Of a stretch of DNA of 64,000 nucleotides, positions 22,257-35,035 are shown piece after piece (the stretch's first letter is position 1; every line of letters begins with the position of its first letter). This DNA comes from Leucogyrophana mollusca (lineage: Eukaryota > Basidiomycota > Agaricomycetes > Boletales). Position numbers and translations under genes: made by a program. Below the pieces are notes generated by a model. The model saw nothing but the letters and a program-made list of their open reading frames with translations. It was not told where the DNA came from and made no database searches. The stretch spans positions 120,031 to 184,030 of the forward strand of contig MU266358.1 in the NCBI GenBank assembly GCA_021014945.1. The letters run 5' to 3'.

Positions 22257-24609
22257 ATGCCTTCCTTTTCTCTTCTCCTACAAAGCATCCTGGTCGCTGT
22301 GGTGACTTTCGCATGCTGGGCTATCCGGAGATTCGTGGCTAAACACCCCTTTGACAATCTCCCAGGTCTGCAACGGGAGAGCTTATGGAAGGGTAAGGCG
22401 TTGTTTCAAAAGTAGTACCCCTAACGTCTATCCTGATATTTAGTCGCCAGGAAATTTTGGGCAGATCTTCAACCCCTATGGATGGGAATTCCACAAGATG
22501 ATCCGTGAGAAGTATGGACCCGTTTCAATGTTCTACGGGTTATTCGGTGTAAGTCTAATTTACGGGAGGCTTCGCGGTCTTGTATCCTGTTGATACTATC
22601 CCCCAACAGAGAAAGCTGCTTTATGTATTCGATCCCAAAGCAATGCACCATATCCTTGTCAAGGATCAATATGTGTTTGAGGAGACGTCGAACTTCATAG
22701 AGTAAGTACGGGTATCCTTGCCGTTATCCTCGAGTATGCTAATTCGTGCCTCAGAACCAATAAACTGGTGTTTGGAAACGGTCTCCTGTCCACCTTGGGT
22801 AAGCCGCTCGGTGACAACACTTGCGGCACTCCGCCTTATGAGTACTGTGACGTACAGGTGATCACCATAAAAAACAGCGCAAGATGCTCAATCCTGTATT
22901 CTCCACCAGCCATATGCGCCATATGGTACCTATTTTCCGTGAAATTACAGCCACGGTGCGTGCAAGCCATACTCACATAGATATGTTCATGTGCGAGAAA
23001 AGAGAATTATAGCTGCGGGATGTAATCGCCAACCAGGTCAAAGACGGTCCCCGAGAAATCAATATGCTGGAGTGGTTCACACGGACGGCACTGGAGCTTG
23101 TTGGTCAAAGCGGCCTCGGGTATTCGTTCGATTCGCTCAAGGAAGGAGTAGTCAATCCGTACAGTGTGGCCGTGAAGAACCTTATGTCAGTTTTCGTGCT
23201 TACGAATCTGTGTTTATCTTCTCCTAAACGACTGATAGACCTGGCCTATTCAAAATCTTTATCGCGCGCCAATTTCTTCCTTTGGTTGTCAAGATCGGTC
23301 CCGCGAGTTTCCGTCGATTCCTGGTCAAGATCACACCCTGGAAAGCGCTCCGCGAAATCGACAGTATCGTCGACATCATGGACCAAACGTCCACTGAAGT
23401 CTTCCGGTCCAAGAAATTGGCCTTGGAACAAGGAGATGAAGCCGTCATGCAGCAAGTTGGACAGGGGAAAGACATTATGAGCATCCTGTGTGAGTGTACT
23501 TGGCGTCCTTGCTCGAAGACTTGGACTAAGCTCCCCTCAATCAGTGAAGGCAAATATGGCTGCATCTGAGGAGGACCGTCTTCCCGAGTCAGAACTATTG
23601 GCACAGATGACGTCTGTCCTGGTTTCGTCATGAATACGATGTGGAGCTAAAATTGATTTAGGACACTTGTGTTTGCCGCTATGGATACTACTTCTGGCGC
23701 CCTTGCGCGCACCTTCATGACTTTGGCACACCATCCCGAAGCGCAAGAAAAGCTTCGTCAGGAAGTGAAGCAGGCGAGGGCCGAAAAGGGTGACCTGGAT
23801 TACGACGACCTCGTCAACCTTCCCTATCTCGACGCTGTCTGCCGGGAAACGCTGCGTCTGTGGGTGTTCTGCTCCTTATCAGTTTTACCCATACTCAGAA
23901 TTGTTTGATCATAGATATCCTCCGGTCACCTTCGTTAGCCGGACGTTAGTTCCCATTGCTTGCTCTGTCGTTGACTGTACTTAAGCGTTCCCCCTGCAGG
24001 ACGCGTAAAGACATTGTCCTTCCATTCGGAAATCCCATCAGGGGTCTCGACGGCGAGGATATGCACGACGTACTGGTTCCAAAGGACACCACTGTGATAG
24101 TGTCAATCATCGCCTCGAACACCAACCCCGAAATCTGGGGCGAAGACGCTCTTGAGTGGAAGCCGGAAAGGTGGTTGGCACCACTTCCACCAAGTGTTAC
24201 CGATGCCGGTATTCCCGGGGTTTATTCGCATTTGTAGGTGACACATGCTAGATGCACTATCGCCATCTCTGACAGGGCACCAGGATGACTTTTATCGGCG
24301 GTGGACGGGCATGCATGTAAGTCTACTGTGGCAGTCGACATGAATAGCACTCTGACACACTATTACGGTACCCACAGCGGCTTCAAATTCTCGCAGCTAG
24401 AAATGAGTACGTGAAAGCTGTCGTCCGTGGACTACCTCATCTTACGTTGTCCCACAGAAGTCGTGCTCTCCACCCTGATCGACTGTCTCAAGTTCGCGCC
24501 CTCCAAAGAGATTGTGTGGACCATGGGCCTGTCCGCCCCGAAGGTCAAGAACTCGCAGGAGGCGAAGTTCCAACTTCCTCTTACAGTTGAACTGGTCAAA
24601 GCGGCGTAA
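22257..24609 (+). CDS. Cytochrome P450, copy 1
   Basis: An ER-anchored haem-thiolate monooxygenase; the substrate is unknown. Start 22257 gives a hydrophobic anchor (MPSFSLLLQSILVAVVTFAC), then HPFDNLPGLQRESLW. Exons joined by eye give NPYGWEFHKMIREKYGPVS, KMLNPVFSTSHMRHMVPIF, the I-helix AAMDTTSGALART, the K-helix ETLRL, the PERF-type KPERWLAPLP and the haem-binding FIGGGRACIGFKFSQLEM, whose codons are split by an intron after the Cys-Ile. The end is TVELVKAA. Roughly twelve introns are present and all signature residues are retained, so it appears functional. It is paralogous to the P450 genes at 37615-39971 and 49434-51819 but lies on the opposite strand. Confidence 0.9.
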
Positions 24610-24863
24610 GGCGTTCATCAACCTTTACTTTTGCCTGCGTGCAGTACGTTCCGAGAATTCCATAGTAATGAAGTGTATTGGCCGGGACGAATGTAGAGCA
24701 GCATCAGTGACGCAATAGGATATATTGTTTAAAGACCTGCGCTACCAGAGTCAGCGGTGACGGTACAGTATATGACTTCGAAAGCTCAAGCATACTACTC
24801 GACGAGACCAAAAAAAACAGTGGCACGCAAGCTTCACCCATATATACAAGATGGGACAATAGA

Positions 24864-25841
24864 CTAGTCTGACTTCTTATTCGAAGAGGGACCATTCGCT
24901 GCATTGTACTTCGTAGCCAACCTGTCAAACTCAGCGGCCTGCTGAGAGGCCTGCTTTTTGAGAGTTTCTGTGAGGTAGGTCAAACAATGAGGTTAACAAA
25001 CATGTCCAAAGCAGACGTACCGAAGTCACGGTCCTTGGCTTCACTTGCAGCTAGCTTCCTCTTAAGTTCTTCGATTTGCTTGGCTTGATCGCCTGATGCA
25101 AGCTCCCCTCTGGAATTGCTCGTGGTCTGTGAATGTATGATATAAGACGCTGAAGACTGGTTAATTACGTCATGAGCCAGTCTACCTGTTTCTTCAATTT
25201 AGCATACTCCTCCTGAGTATGGATGAGGTCCAAAATGATGTAGAACACGCGAGTAAGAACAAGGGATAGGAAGAGACAGAACCCAGTCAAGTAGGTGTTT
25301 CGCTGGGCGCTAAAATATGCGCCACACGATATCGTCGTCAGCGTATGCACGTGTAGGACTTACCACAATCAGGTAAGAAAAAAGACGCACTAGAATTTAC
25401 GAGCAGCGATATTGGTCTCGGTCCTAACGTCTTGCATGCCTTGGCTACCCGATTTTGCCATTTCCGACTCGGCGGTGACGCGGAGCATCCGTTGGACTGC
25501 ATCGACAAACAGTATTCCTACGAAGCTGAGAGAAAGCTCAGACAAAAGAACCAAGAGATCACAGACACGACTTGCATGAAGGATATCTTCAGCGCATATG
25601 CGATCTTTGCGACAATGGGGCTCTCTGAGAGGAATCTGAAAAGGCGTTTTCGAACCGCATAAGGAAGGGGCGCGACGAGGACACAGAATGTCGCCATCTA
25701 CATCGATGTGAGCGCGTAAAAGGTGGCTAAGTCATTGAACTCCTCACCTCCGCCGCTAGGAGCATGAATGTAAGGGAATAACTGGTAACGAAGGTCAGAA
25801 AGGCTTATGCTATTGATGCAAAGAGCTTACTAGATGGTCAT
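24864..25841 (-). CDS. BAP31/Yet-family ER membrane protein
   Basis: A polytopic ER protein implicated in quality control and export of membrane proteins. Start 25841: MTIYYSLTFMLLAAE | MATFCVLVAPLPYAVRKRLF, then SPIVAKIAYALKISFIFVG, ILFVDAVQRMLRVTAE and RNTYLTGFCLFLSLVLTRVF, which are the three membrane segments of the family. A coiled coil follows (EEYAKLKKQ, QIEELKRKLAASEAKDRDF, ASQQAAEFDRLATKYNAA), ending NKKSD, so the last four residues KKSD fit a dilysine KKXX retrieval signal. The intron inside ISFIFVG (25526-25575) is best read with a GC donor (GCAAGT). A GT donor 9 bases further in would insert three residues there instead. Confidence 0.88.
25526..25575 (-). other. Probable GC-AG intron in the BAP31-like gene
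   Basis: On the minus strand the donor reads AT|GCAAGT and the acceptor CTCTCAG. It joins KISF to IFVGILFVD in phase, as expected for the family. The alternative GT donor gives ISFMQVVFVG. Confidence 0.6.
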
Positions 25842-26119
25842 GGCTGCTACTGTCTACTTTCTGATAAAGGACGTGGAGGTTGCAGGACAAGAAGTGTTTT
25901 ATGGTCCGCAGTGATGCGGCACAGACGTGGTTCAATGCAAGCGAGGTTCTACGCTGTGCGTGACGTCACAGTTCTGCGTATTAGCTAATATTTTCTCATC
26001 CCTTTAATTAACCGCGACGCGTCAGATCTTGGCTTGATCAGAAATCTCAAGCAAAGGGACTGACTTTTCTGCCTTTTCTTGATAGACCTTGTTTTGCTGC
26101 GTCGAGGATCGTCATCGCG
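25842..26119. promoter_or_regulatory. Divergent promoter, BAP31-like gene and UBP6
   Basis: 278 bp between two outward-facing ATGs. It contains the palindrome TGACGTCA at 25961-25968 (a perfect CRE/ATF-type bZIP site) and ACGCGT at 26017-26022. Both flanking genes act in protein quality control, so shared stress control is plausible but inferred. Confidence 0.55.
25961..25968. promoter_or_regulatory. CRE/ATF-type bZIP site
   Basis: Perfect palindrome TGACGTCA, about 120 bp from the BAP31 start and 150 bp from the UBP6 start. Confidence 0.5.
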
Positions 26120-28462
26120 ATGGCTCCGCTAACAGTGCACGTCAAGCACGCTGGTAAAGTGCTCGATGTCGAGCTTGATCCCAATCAGCCTGCAACCGTC
26201 TTCAAAGACGCTGTATACCAAGTGACAGGTGTTCCACCAGACAGAATGAAAGTCATGATCAAAGGTGGCGTGCTCAAGGTTCGTCTTCGCTTGCTTGTCA
26301 TTCAGCTTTCGCACTGATCTTTAACCTACTTTGTAGGATGATACCGATTGGAAGAAAGTTGGACCCAAAGCCGTGAGTACATGCATGACGCGGCTATGTA
26401 ACACTCCCAAAGCTTGGAACGTGTTTTCTGATTGCGTATGCGGGATTTATAGGGACAAACATTCATGGTCATTGGAGCTGCGGGTGAACTTCCAAAACCT
26501 CCTGCAAAACCTATTGTTTTCCTCGAAGGTAGTGCATGATCTCAGTTGTTCGTCTGAGTTGCTGAGCGACCCCCTTTCTAATTATCAGATATGGACGATT
26601 CCCAATTAGCTGAAGCTGTATGCCTCCCTGGCTTGGTTGTTTCAGGCTCGCCTTTTAACACCTATTTTTCATTCTACAGCTGGCAATGCCCGTCGGTCTA
26701 AGAAAGTACGTTGTTCGTGATTTTTAATGACTCCTTTTCACATCAATGCCTATGCAGCTTGGGAAACACATGTTACATGAATGCTACAGTCCAGGCCATG
26801 CGTGCTATACCTGAATTGCAAACCGCTTTGACCACGTACGTATAGCACACCCACCGGCAAATGAATCCAAGATGTTCACGTTGGCGATATGGAATGCGTC
26901 CTCTCATATAGATCCGCGCCGCTCAGCATACTCCCAAAAGCCCTACGCGACTTGTACAGCAACATGTCGCGCACTAGCGAAGGTGTCATTCCCACGAACT
27001 TCCTGTCTGCTCTTCGTCAGGTCGTGCCCCAATTTGGGGAAGTCGATAGGTCCAAAGCGGGTATGATGGCTGGGTACGCGCAGCAAGGTTTGTATTTCGT
27101 GGAGCTCAGTGGAGCTGGTATTAATGCCAGACATGAACAGACGCCGAGGAATGCTGGAGCCAGATCACGAACTCGCTGAAGGAGGTCCCTGGCCTTGATG
27201 CGTCGGGCTCGTCCTTGAGCAGCAAGAAGTTCGTGGATCAGTTCATGATGGGTGAAATGCGACGAGAGTATGTCTTCCTTTTCAGCCCTGCAGCTGCCCA
27301 GAATTGGCTATTTGCTAACATTATCCTCCCGCTTAGGTTGAAATGCGAAGAAGCCCCAGACGAACCAGCAGCTGTTACGCTGGAGAAGGTCCTCAAGATT
27401 GAGTGCAACATTACCATAACCACAAATTACATGCACACTGGTATCATGGACGTGGGTTTGTACACACTAGATCGCTACTACGTTACTGATGGGCATCATA
27501 TCGGTCAGGCCCTCAATCAGAAAGTTGAAAAGAACTCGCCGTCGTTGGGTCGTGAAGCTGTGTACAATCAGACATCCCGGCTGTCGCGTCTCCCGACCTA
27601 TCTCACCGTCCATATGGTTCGTTTCGCATGGAGACGAGACGTGGGCAAGAAAGCGAAGATTATGGTCAGTGTCCACACTGTCACGATATAACTATGACCG
27701 TAGCAATGCTGAGTCTCTGATGCTTATAGCGGAAAGTAAAATTCGCCACTGAATTCGATGCGCTCGACATCGCTACCGATGAGCTCAAGGGCAAACTTAC
27801 GCCCGTCAGCCGTCGCTTAAAGGAGATCGAGAAAGAGCGCTCGCAGCGACGGAAGGTGCGAAAGCGGACAAAGGCTACACAGGAAGCCAGCTCGTCGACC
27901 CGTGCCAAGGACGGTGACGTTGAGATGGGGGACGCCCCTGCACCTGCGCCAGATAGTATTGACCTTGAGGATGAGAACGTCTACCGCACAAGAGAACTCG
28001 CAGAGCTTGAAGCACTCGTGGATGCGGATGCCAAGGCCGATTATGGGTGTAGCGTGACCGGTTTATACGACCTCGTTGGTAAGCTATCGCATAATTGTAT
28101 GGGTTAACTATTTCCTTAACCCTGCCAATCTAGCTATTGTCACTCACAAAGGCGCTGAGGCTGACGCGGGCCATTATATTGGATTCGTCAAGAAGAGCGT
28201 CTTCCACGGAAAATCATCCACCCCTAGCTCCTCTGAGGCTGGGTCTTCAACCCCAGCGCCTGCGTTTGACGAAGACGACGAGGATTGGTACAAGTTTGAC
28301 GATGAGAAGGTTTCGATTTTCCCGAAGGAGAAGTTGGGAACGATTGATGGCGGAGGTAGGCAATCTTTGTCCGTCCCCCAACACGAAGGGTACTGATCGA
28401 GGACTGCAGGAGAGGATGCATCGGCGTATGTGCTATTGTATAAGAGCAAGTCTCTGGCATGA
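26120..28462 (+). CDS. UBP6: Proteasome-associated deubiquitinase Ubp6/USP14
   Basis: A USP-family cysteine protease that trims ubiquitin chains on the 26S proteasome. An N-terminal ubiquitin-like domain (MAPLTVHVKHAGKVLDVELD, PPDRMKVMIKGG) is followed by the Cys box GLRNLGNTCYMNATVQAMRA and, after several exons, the His box THKGAEADAGHYIGFVKK, with YNQTSRLSRLPTYLTVHMVR between them. The C-terminus is acidic (FDEDDEDWYKFDDEKV) and ends YKSKSLA. The ubiquitin-like N-terminus plus this USP layout distinguishes Ubp6 from other USPs. About nine introns; the start at 26120 begins the ubiquitin-like fold directly. Confidence 0.93.
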
Positions 28463-28708
28463 GAATCAAAGCTGTAGGAGAACAGATGTACTCTTGTAGT
28501 TCTTGTACGACCCGTTGTTCTGCTGTACCGCCGCCTGCAATGTTGCTGGTCGGAGAAAGCGGTGTGGTGGTATAGCTTTAGAATGAATCTGTGGAGACCT
28601 AAACGACAGTGTAACTACAACTACAAATCAAAGGTCTCACGCAACAGTAGATCAACATGACTCGACCTCTAGAACACAGAAGAAAAAGAGTGGGACAGAA
28701 CCGTTAGA

Positions 28709-29480
28709 CTATGATATCGGCATGCCGTTTGTCTTCGGGGGAGGATCCATGTCTGTATCCTCGGGTCCATCGAGATCGTCTGCTGAGGGCACCGCGGCTG
28801 ATGCCGCGGCGCCCGCAGCCGCATGAAGTTGCTGTGGTGGTGCAACATCCCTAGACACGTCCTTCAATCCACTGGCCCTCGGCAAGTGGTCAATAACAAA
28901 ATTTACGCACCATTTGATCTGGAACCTCGTTACCCTTAGCTTTGTGCTGATATCTCTCACGAGCCGGTCAAACACGATTGGTTTTGGTTGCGCCTCTTTC
29001 ATCTCCTCGTTATCGTACTCCGTGTTCTGGTAATACCCGACACGAACGAACTCCTGGTCATTGTACGAGCCTGTTAGGATGAGGGCAGCCACACCGAGAA
29101 CGTCTTCCGGGGGGATCTTGGACGGATCTGGTGGTGACCCTTCGAAGTCAAAAGAGTTTACGCCGACTGGGACAGGTCCAACGAGGCAGTCGTCGAGCTC
29201 CTGATCGAGCTCCTCGTTCCCCGGAGAAGAGACATAGATAAGTTTCCACTCGAGGTCTGTGCCACACAGAAGTCTTATCAGGGAGATACAGCTCTGGTGG
29301 ATAGGTACAGCTACGGACCGTCTTTTAGCGGTGCTATGCACTCGAAGGTTACGCGAAAGCGGTACGGGTCGGAGAAACGCGCTGGGTTATTGAAGAACTC
29401 GACATTCTGCTCAGCGCGTTAGTATGTGATTGCAATTCGTCAAAAGTACATTCGCGTACTCTGATAGTGACGATGGACAT
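28709..29480 (-). CDS. ASF1: Histone H3-H4 chaperone Asf1
   Basis: A nucleosome assembly factor that binds an H3-H4 dimer and passes it to CAF-1 or HIR. Exons: MSIVTIR | [28 protein letters not shown] | [18 protein letters not shown], then [39 protein letters not shown] and [12 protein letters not shown], i.e. the full conserved immunoglobulin-like core. A low-complexity Ala/Pro and acidic tail follows, typical of fungal Asf1, ending TNGMPIS. The ATG at 29480 is chosen because the seven residues before the first intron match the universal N-terminus. The 3' end converges with UBP6 at a distance of about 250 bp. Confidence 0.95.
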
Positions 29481-29944
29481 TCGAGGGACAATGAACGCGT
29501 AGAATGAGGTTTTTCTAAGGGTAAAAGCACGAATATCTCAGCTTGCGAATTTGGGTAGGATATCCTGTGGTAGTCGTCCACACTGCAAGGGCATCAGCCA
29601 CGGCCGAGTCGCGAACTGGATTATTTCCACGTGGTTGCCACGCGGTATAATTGTCCCCTTCCTGGGCTTGCTTTGGAAGGCTAGAGCGTAAACCTGAACC
29701 TTTCCTCGCGCTTTTTGTTCTCCAGGTCCCTGCTTGCTTTGTGCGGTCTGAGATCCCCCTTGTATAGGCGTGTCTCGCTTTGCAGACGCATCTGCATTGA
29801 AAAACGACCCCAGGACACCGAAACCTCCATTCGCGGCTTGGTATCCGACCCACTGTTTCGCAATCTGGCCTTGTAATGTCTCTGTAACGAATTTGCTTTT
29901 ATCTCCTAAACTTTCGACTTCTGGTACTTGTTTTCTTTTCTACG
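29481..29944. promoter_or_regulatory. Divergent promoter, ASF1 and the RasGEF gene
   Basis: 464 bp between two outward-facing ATGs. Open frames on the minus strand here are not supported by any domain. No clear TATA box. Confidence 0.4.
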
Positions 29945-32900
29945 ATGTCCGACACGACCGACGATCACGACCAAGAGTCATGCCCTGTGACTCCAGTACT
30001 CGCTCAGCACTACCGCGACCCGTCTCTGGAAGCTGCACCTGACTCGTCTGTACTCGACCTGGTAAACCCGAATGCCCCCATTTCACTCGAGGGCGACGCA
30101 CCAATCACGGCTGAAATGCCCCCTACTCACCTTCTTCTTCCCATACCGACGCCATCCATGAACAGATCTCAACCTTCCGTTGCCTTCTCACACGCCATCT
30201 TAGCGGCTGATAATGATCTCTACGACTGGGGTTCGCTTCCCCCCGAAATTGCATCCGCCGATATCTCCATAGCTCGTGAGTCTGTTTGTCTTTGTACCTG
30301 CTCAATTGACTCACGTGAACAATACAGCGGACGGAAGTTTCGTCGAAACTTCGTCTGGACCAGCCGCGATTGAGCTCAAAAGACGCTATGATCAGTATCT
30401 TGGTGTTGGTAAGGACGTTCGGTCACCATATGCCATAACGTCTTTCGTGAACCAGCACGGCAAGCAAATGCATCGAGTCGGGCAAGTGTGCACGCCTTCA
30501 CGTGGATACTCCCATACTCACCCTGGGCCTCCAGTCATCGCGGCGCTCTAGCTCCCGCAGCGGCAGCTGCGGAAGCAGAACAAAAAGCTCAGAAATCCTC
30601 AGCGACTAATGACAGTTTACAAAGTCGCTCCAAACGCAAGTTACGTATGAGCGTGCACACTCTCCTTTCGCAAAGCAGGCCTAAGACAGCCGCCACGCAC
30701 ATGCACCAGCCAGCCCCCTCGCACGATGCACATGCAGCTCCACGTAGTAAGCTTCGAAAGCCGCGTTCAATCCCCGACATGTTTGGAAGCACAACCACGC
30801 TCAACACGGGCAACCGGTTGCCAGGTCGTACACATTCGCAGAGTGTGACGGGCGCGGACATGCCTCGCCTGCCTCCACCTGTAGCAGACATGCCCAAACC
30901 GCCTACGGGGGACATCTTCGCAGACGTGATGCAGTGGCATATAGGCTCTGTGCCGCAATCGCCATTCACATCTAGCTCTGTATCAGAGTCAGAGAGTGGG
31001 CAGCTTGGGTTTATAACTCATCCGTTCGGCCCCGGGGTAGCGTTCGACTCCCCGACTCGACGCCCGGCGATAGAGTGCCTCCCGATGCCCCGTGGGGTGC
31101 GGCCAATGCAATCATTCGAATCTGGTGTGACCGCTCGCGCGGGCGACACGATTCGGCGCACAGACACGCCCGACTCGGTCTTTGCCGCTGATCGAGACAT
31201 AGCCGAGTTCTCGCCCTCACCGCCACCGCGCCTTGCTGTGTCGCCATTTACAAAGGACACCGAGTTCCTTTCAGAGCCACCAGACCTCGCACCACTTCCC
31301 GAGACGAGCATGCATTCGCGGTATTCGACCGAGGTGTTTGACGTGCTCCAGACATATCGTGGGTTGCCACTCCTCGATCGTCTGTTCCCAGACTCGGGCG
31401 AGACAACGATCAAGATGTCTTTGCGCTCGGACGAGAGTGCTGCACCACGGGACGATCCGAGGTTTGTCCTGTGGGGCGAGACGCAGACAGAGGTGGACGG
31501 CGACGACTTGTCTCTCTCTCAGGGCAGCCGTACTGGGATGTCGTCGCCCGTACAATCGCGACGGAGCACCAGAGGGGGTATGTCAGAAATACCGAGCGTA
31601 CGCGTGTCCAAGAGCGGCAATGAGGAGGAAGGGACACACAAGGTGCTGATTGCGGCGACGATCGAGCGTTGGATCGCGCAGCTGACTAGCGAGCTGAATT
31701 ATGACGAGCTGCTCAACTTTTTCCTGACGTACCGAACGTACATCAGCGCTGTCGACCTCTGCCATCTGCTAATCTGCCGGTTTCATTGGTCGCTTAGCCG
31801 ACATGCGACCAAGCACGACGAGATGGTGAGGAGGATCGTGCGGGTGCGGACGTTTGTGGCGATAAGGTATTGGTTGTTGACGTTTTTTATCATGGATTTT
31901 TTGCCGAACCGGGAGCTGCGGTTGCTTCTGGCGAGTTGGTTGAATGCGCTGGTGCGAGACCCTATCTTGAAGAAGCACCAGGATGGACTGGTGAGCCACA
32001 CATGCTGGCAAGATACTTTTGTTGCTCACCCGTAACGCATTGCAGAGCATCGTCCGAAAGCTCATCAAGGTTGTGAAGGATTGCAAGGAAGCACACACTC
32101 GTAGGCGAAGAGGCTCCGTTTCGGCTCGTCAGAGCATGAGCCTGGCGTCCAAACCACGTCCAACCCATCTCCTCGGGGACAAATTTGCTGAGGCAATTTC
32201 GAAGCAAGACGAGGATTCTGACGTTGACTTGGATTTTATTCCCGATGAAGCCACAGCCCAGCCGAAATCCATCTTCCACGGGGGAGACTCCTCCAACACA
32301 TTTTCTTTCGGGTCAACCATATCCTCCCCACCCCGCCCTACTGCTGTGGCATCTGCGTCTGTCGCCATTCTCCAACAGCCTCTTCAGATGAACATTCTTC
32401 AGCAAAGTCGTGCATCAGCCTCGATATCGTCCACCGCCGACGTCCAGTCAGCCCAGGGCCCGATGGCGATTACGCTCCAGCACAGCGCTTTATCCCGTGC
32501 CTTTGTCAAGACGATAGGCCGTTTGGGACGTTGGAAGCGCGTGCTGAACTCGCGCTCGACTGTTCAAACCGCGTTAGCTGTTCCTGCGAACGTCTCGGCG
32601 TTTGATCTAGAGTTGAGCGCCACTGGGGATCTGCTCACTGTGCGGGGTGGAGTTGAGCAGTATCTCAAGATGATTGAACCTTCCTCACCAGCAACACCCG
32701 TTCACCCGAAGGAAACCCACAATGTTGCCGCACCATCGGCTGCCGATTCTGCCAAGGGCTTGTGGACCGAAAATACCACCGTGGAAAGCACGTCTACGAC
32801 ATCGGAGACGAAAGCTGAACACTCTTCTCATCTGCGCGCAGTCACAGAGGAAGATGAAACCTCTGAAGCGGCTTCAGTTTACGAACCCTCCACCCCGAAG

Positions 32901-35035
32901 TCGCCTGCACCAAGGCGAAGTGTGTCCCTGCGATCACATTCGACCGATTCATTCGGTTCGATACTGTCATCGAGGTCAAGGATCAACCCCCTTGTAGCGC
33001 AGGTCCAGGCGCAACCCCCGTGGCAATTTGACGTCGTCTCCATCGATGATCTAGATCTATCGGATGCATCATCGGAGGCTAATGTGGAAGCCCTTCCCGC
33101 TCCTCCGGGACTACGGAAGGTACCGCGGCGGCTGCCCTTGCGGCGCGACTTCGAGTTCGTGCGTCGCTCCGTGGAAAGCGTCTCGTCGATGGGCATCCGC
33201 TCCCGCGATTCTGTCGCTTCGGCGAGCTCTAGGGCTTCATCGATTTCTGCGTCAGGCGGTCTCGGCACGAATATACAGCAGTGGCAGATGAATGCCCTCG
33301 TAGATTCACTGAGTGACGACGATGAGGCGGGCGGCGTGGAAGAAGCTTTGCTTCGTCTAGAGGGCCAGATTCATCCTTCGAGGAGGAAAGAAAAGGCTCA
33401 GAAGGTAGATGGATGGGTGCGTACTATCCAGGAACGAATGGCTGCGGGAGACTTCGGGGACGAACATCCAAGGTTCTTCACTGACTCGGACGAGGAGGAT
33501 GATCAAGAATTTGACATTGACCAACATGAAACTGGTTCTTATCAGAGCTTCCAAGCCGAGGAGTCGTCGTTCTCGGGCATGTCTTCACAGCTCGCCGTTT
33601 CTGGAGGCGCTGAAGATTACTTTAACTCTACCACTACCTCAGGATCTTCGACTGCCCCTCCAGCTTCACCCTCTCTCACAGCTGATCTTGGATCTTTGGG
33701 ACCTGCTTCTCCTTTACGAACTTCTGACGCCAAGCCTGCTCCTGAAGACGCTGTTCCATTGGAAATCTTGCAAAGTCGAGTGCCCTCCAGGCCGTCAACC
33801 TCACATGGCCCCCCATCTGGCCCCTCTCAGGCCTCTTCTGTAACATCGCCATCGAAATTCGTGGGGCCCGCTTCACGAAGGCCTCACCGGTGCTGGATCC
33901 TAAGTGTCAGCGCGGAGGCTCTGGTGCAACACTTCTCAATGATCGACCGGGAGCTCTTCCTGGGCGTCAAGCCCGAGGAGCTGATTCTGGATGATTGGAT
34001 GTCTTGCCAAGAAGTGAATGTGCTCGATTGGGTGCAATACCTAAAGGACAGGGCAAGGTGGAAAGCAGAATCTCGATGGAATCAAAAGACCAGCGCTCTG
34101 GCAGCAGTTCGCGCTCGCTTCAATCTCATTTCCAATTTTGTCGTGTCAGAAATGATCCTCACTCACCCCAGTGACCGCGCCGTTCTCATGGGAAAATTCA
34201 TTCGTGTGGCTTTCGTGAGTTTGCTGATATTGTTGTTTCACCGTCCTCTTACTGAAAGTGGTTCCAGAAAGCGTATTTCCTAAGTAATTTCAATACCTTG
34301 GTGGCCATCCTGGCTGGTATCCGCAACGAATGGGTTGTAAAAGCGATGAAGCGTCACTGGAACCGAGTCGGTGAAACGGAGAATCAGCTTCTGCACAAGC
34401 TCACCCAGTTCACCACCGCCGTCGACGATTTCAAAGCGCTGCACGAGGCGGTCACCGCTATGGTCGATGCAAAGCCTATGAACGTTGGCTCTCACGCATC
34501 ATCCATAATCAGCAATGGGGCGACAGACCAGTCTTCCAGAAGTAGGACAACGATCGAAAGCAAGACACCCTCTGCTTGCGTACCGTTCGTTGGTATGTAC
34601 TTCGCTCCTTCTTTTGCCACATCAGTTAAACCGTTTTTAGGCACCTACTTGTCCCAGTTATACCGCTACAGCAAGCTGCCAGATCTGATCGACCCGACTG
34701 CCCCACACGAACCCGTTGGTGTCGACCCCCAGACAGTCAATTTTGACTCACCTGCCCACCCGGACGTCTTCGACTCCTTAACTCCCCTTCCCCCTTCAAT
34801 GCAGCTCGAACCCCTGATTAACGTTCACAAGCAGCGCCTCATTGCCAGCGTTATCAAAGACCTGGTCGCAGGACAACACCTCGCAAGTCGCGTTCAATAC
34901 CCGGTTGACAAAAAGCTTTTCCAGAAGTGCCTGAAATTGCGTGGATTGGATTCTGAAACTCTCCAACGCGCTTATATGATGTACGCAGAGCCGGACTCTG
35001 GTCCGAGCCGCTCTGTTGGATTTATTCCCTTGTAG
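29945..35035 (+). CDS. Ras-family guanine nucleotide exchange factor
   Basis: It catalyses GDP release from a Ras-like GTPase. An N-terminal disordered Ser/Pro-rich region of about 500 residues contains SMNRSQPSVAFSHAILAAD and RSKLRKPRSIPDMFG. A RasGEF_N domain follows at about 31640-32000 (KVLIAATIERWIAQLTSELN, YDELLNFFLTYRTYISAVDL). A roughly 600-residue acidic linker leads to the CDC25-homology catalytic domain from about 33900 (ALVQHFSMIDRELFLGVKP, FNLISNFVVSEMIL, NTLVAILAGIRNEWVVKAMK, GTYLSQLYRYSKLPDLIDP), ending RSVGFIPL. This N-domain, long linker, C-domain order resembles yeast Lte1 more than Cdc25, but the assignment is tentative. Few introns for its size; one (30482-30534) seems to use a GC donor. 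Confidence 0.85.
30482..30534 (+). other. Probable GC-AG intron in the RasGEF gene
   Basis: Donor GG|GCAAGT, acceptor CTCCAG. It joins QMHRVG to HRGALAPAAA in the frame that stays open for the rest of the gene. The nearest GT alternative, GTGCAC four bases further, keeps the frame with two extra residues. Confidence 0.55.

Noticed and set aside
29515..29853. Minus-strand frame in the ASF1/RasGEF promoter
   Set aside because: No known domain; it sits between two divergent start codons and overlaps the RasGEF 5' region.
31018..31637. Minus-strand frames over the RasGEF N-terminus
   Set aside because: The plus-strand frame is long, Ser/Pro-rich and leads into clear RasGEF domains; the minus frames are low complexity.
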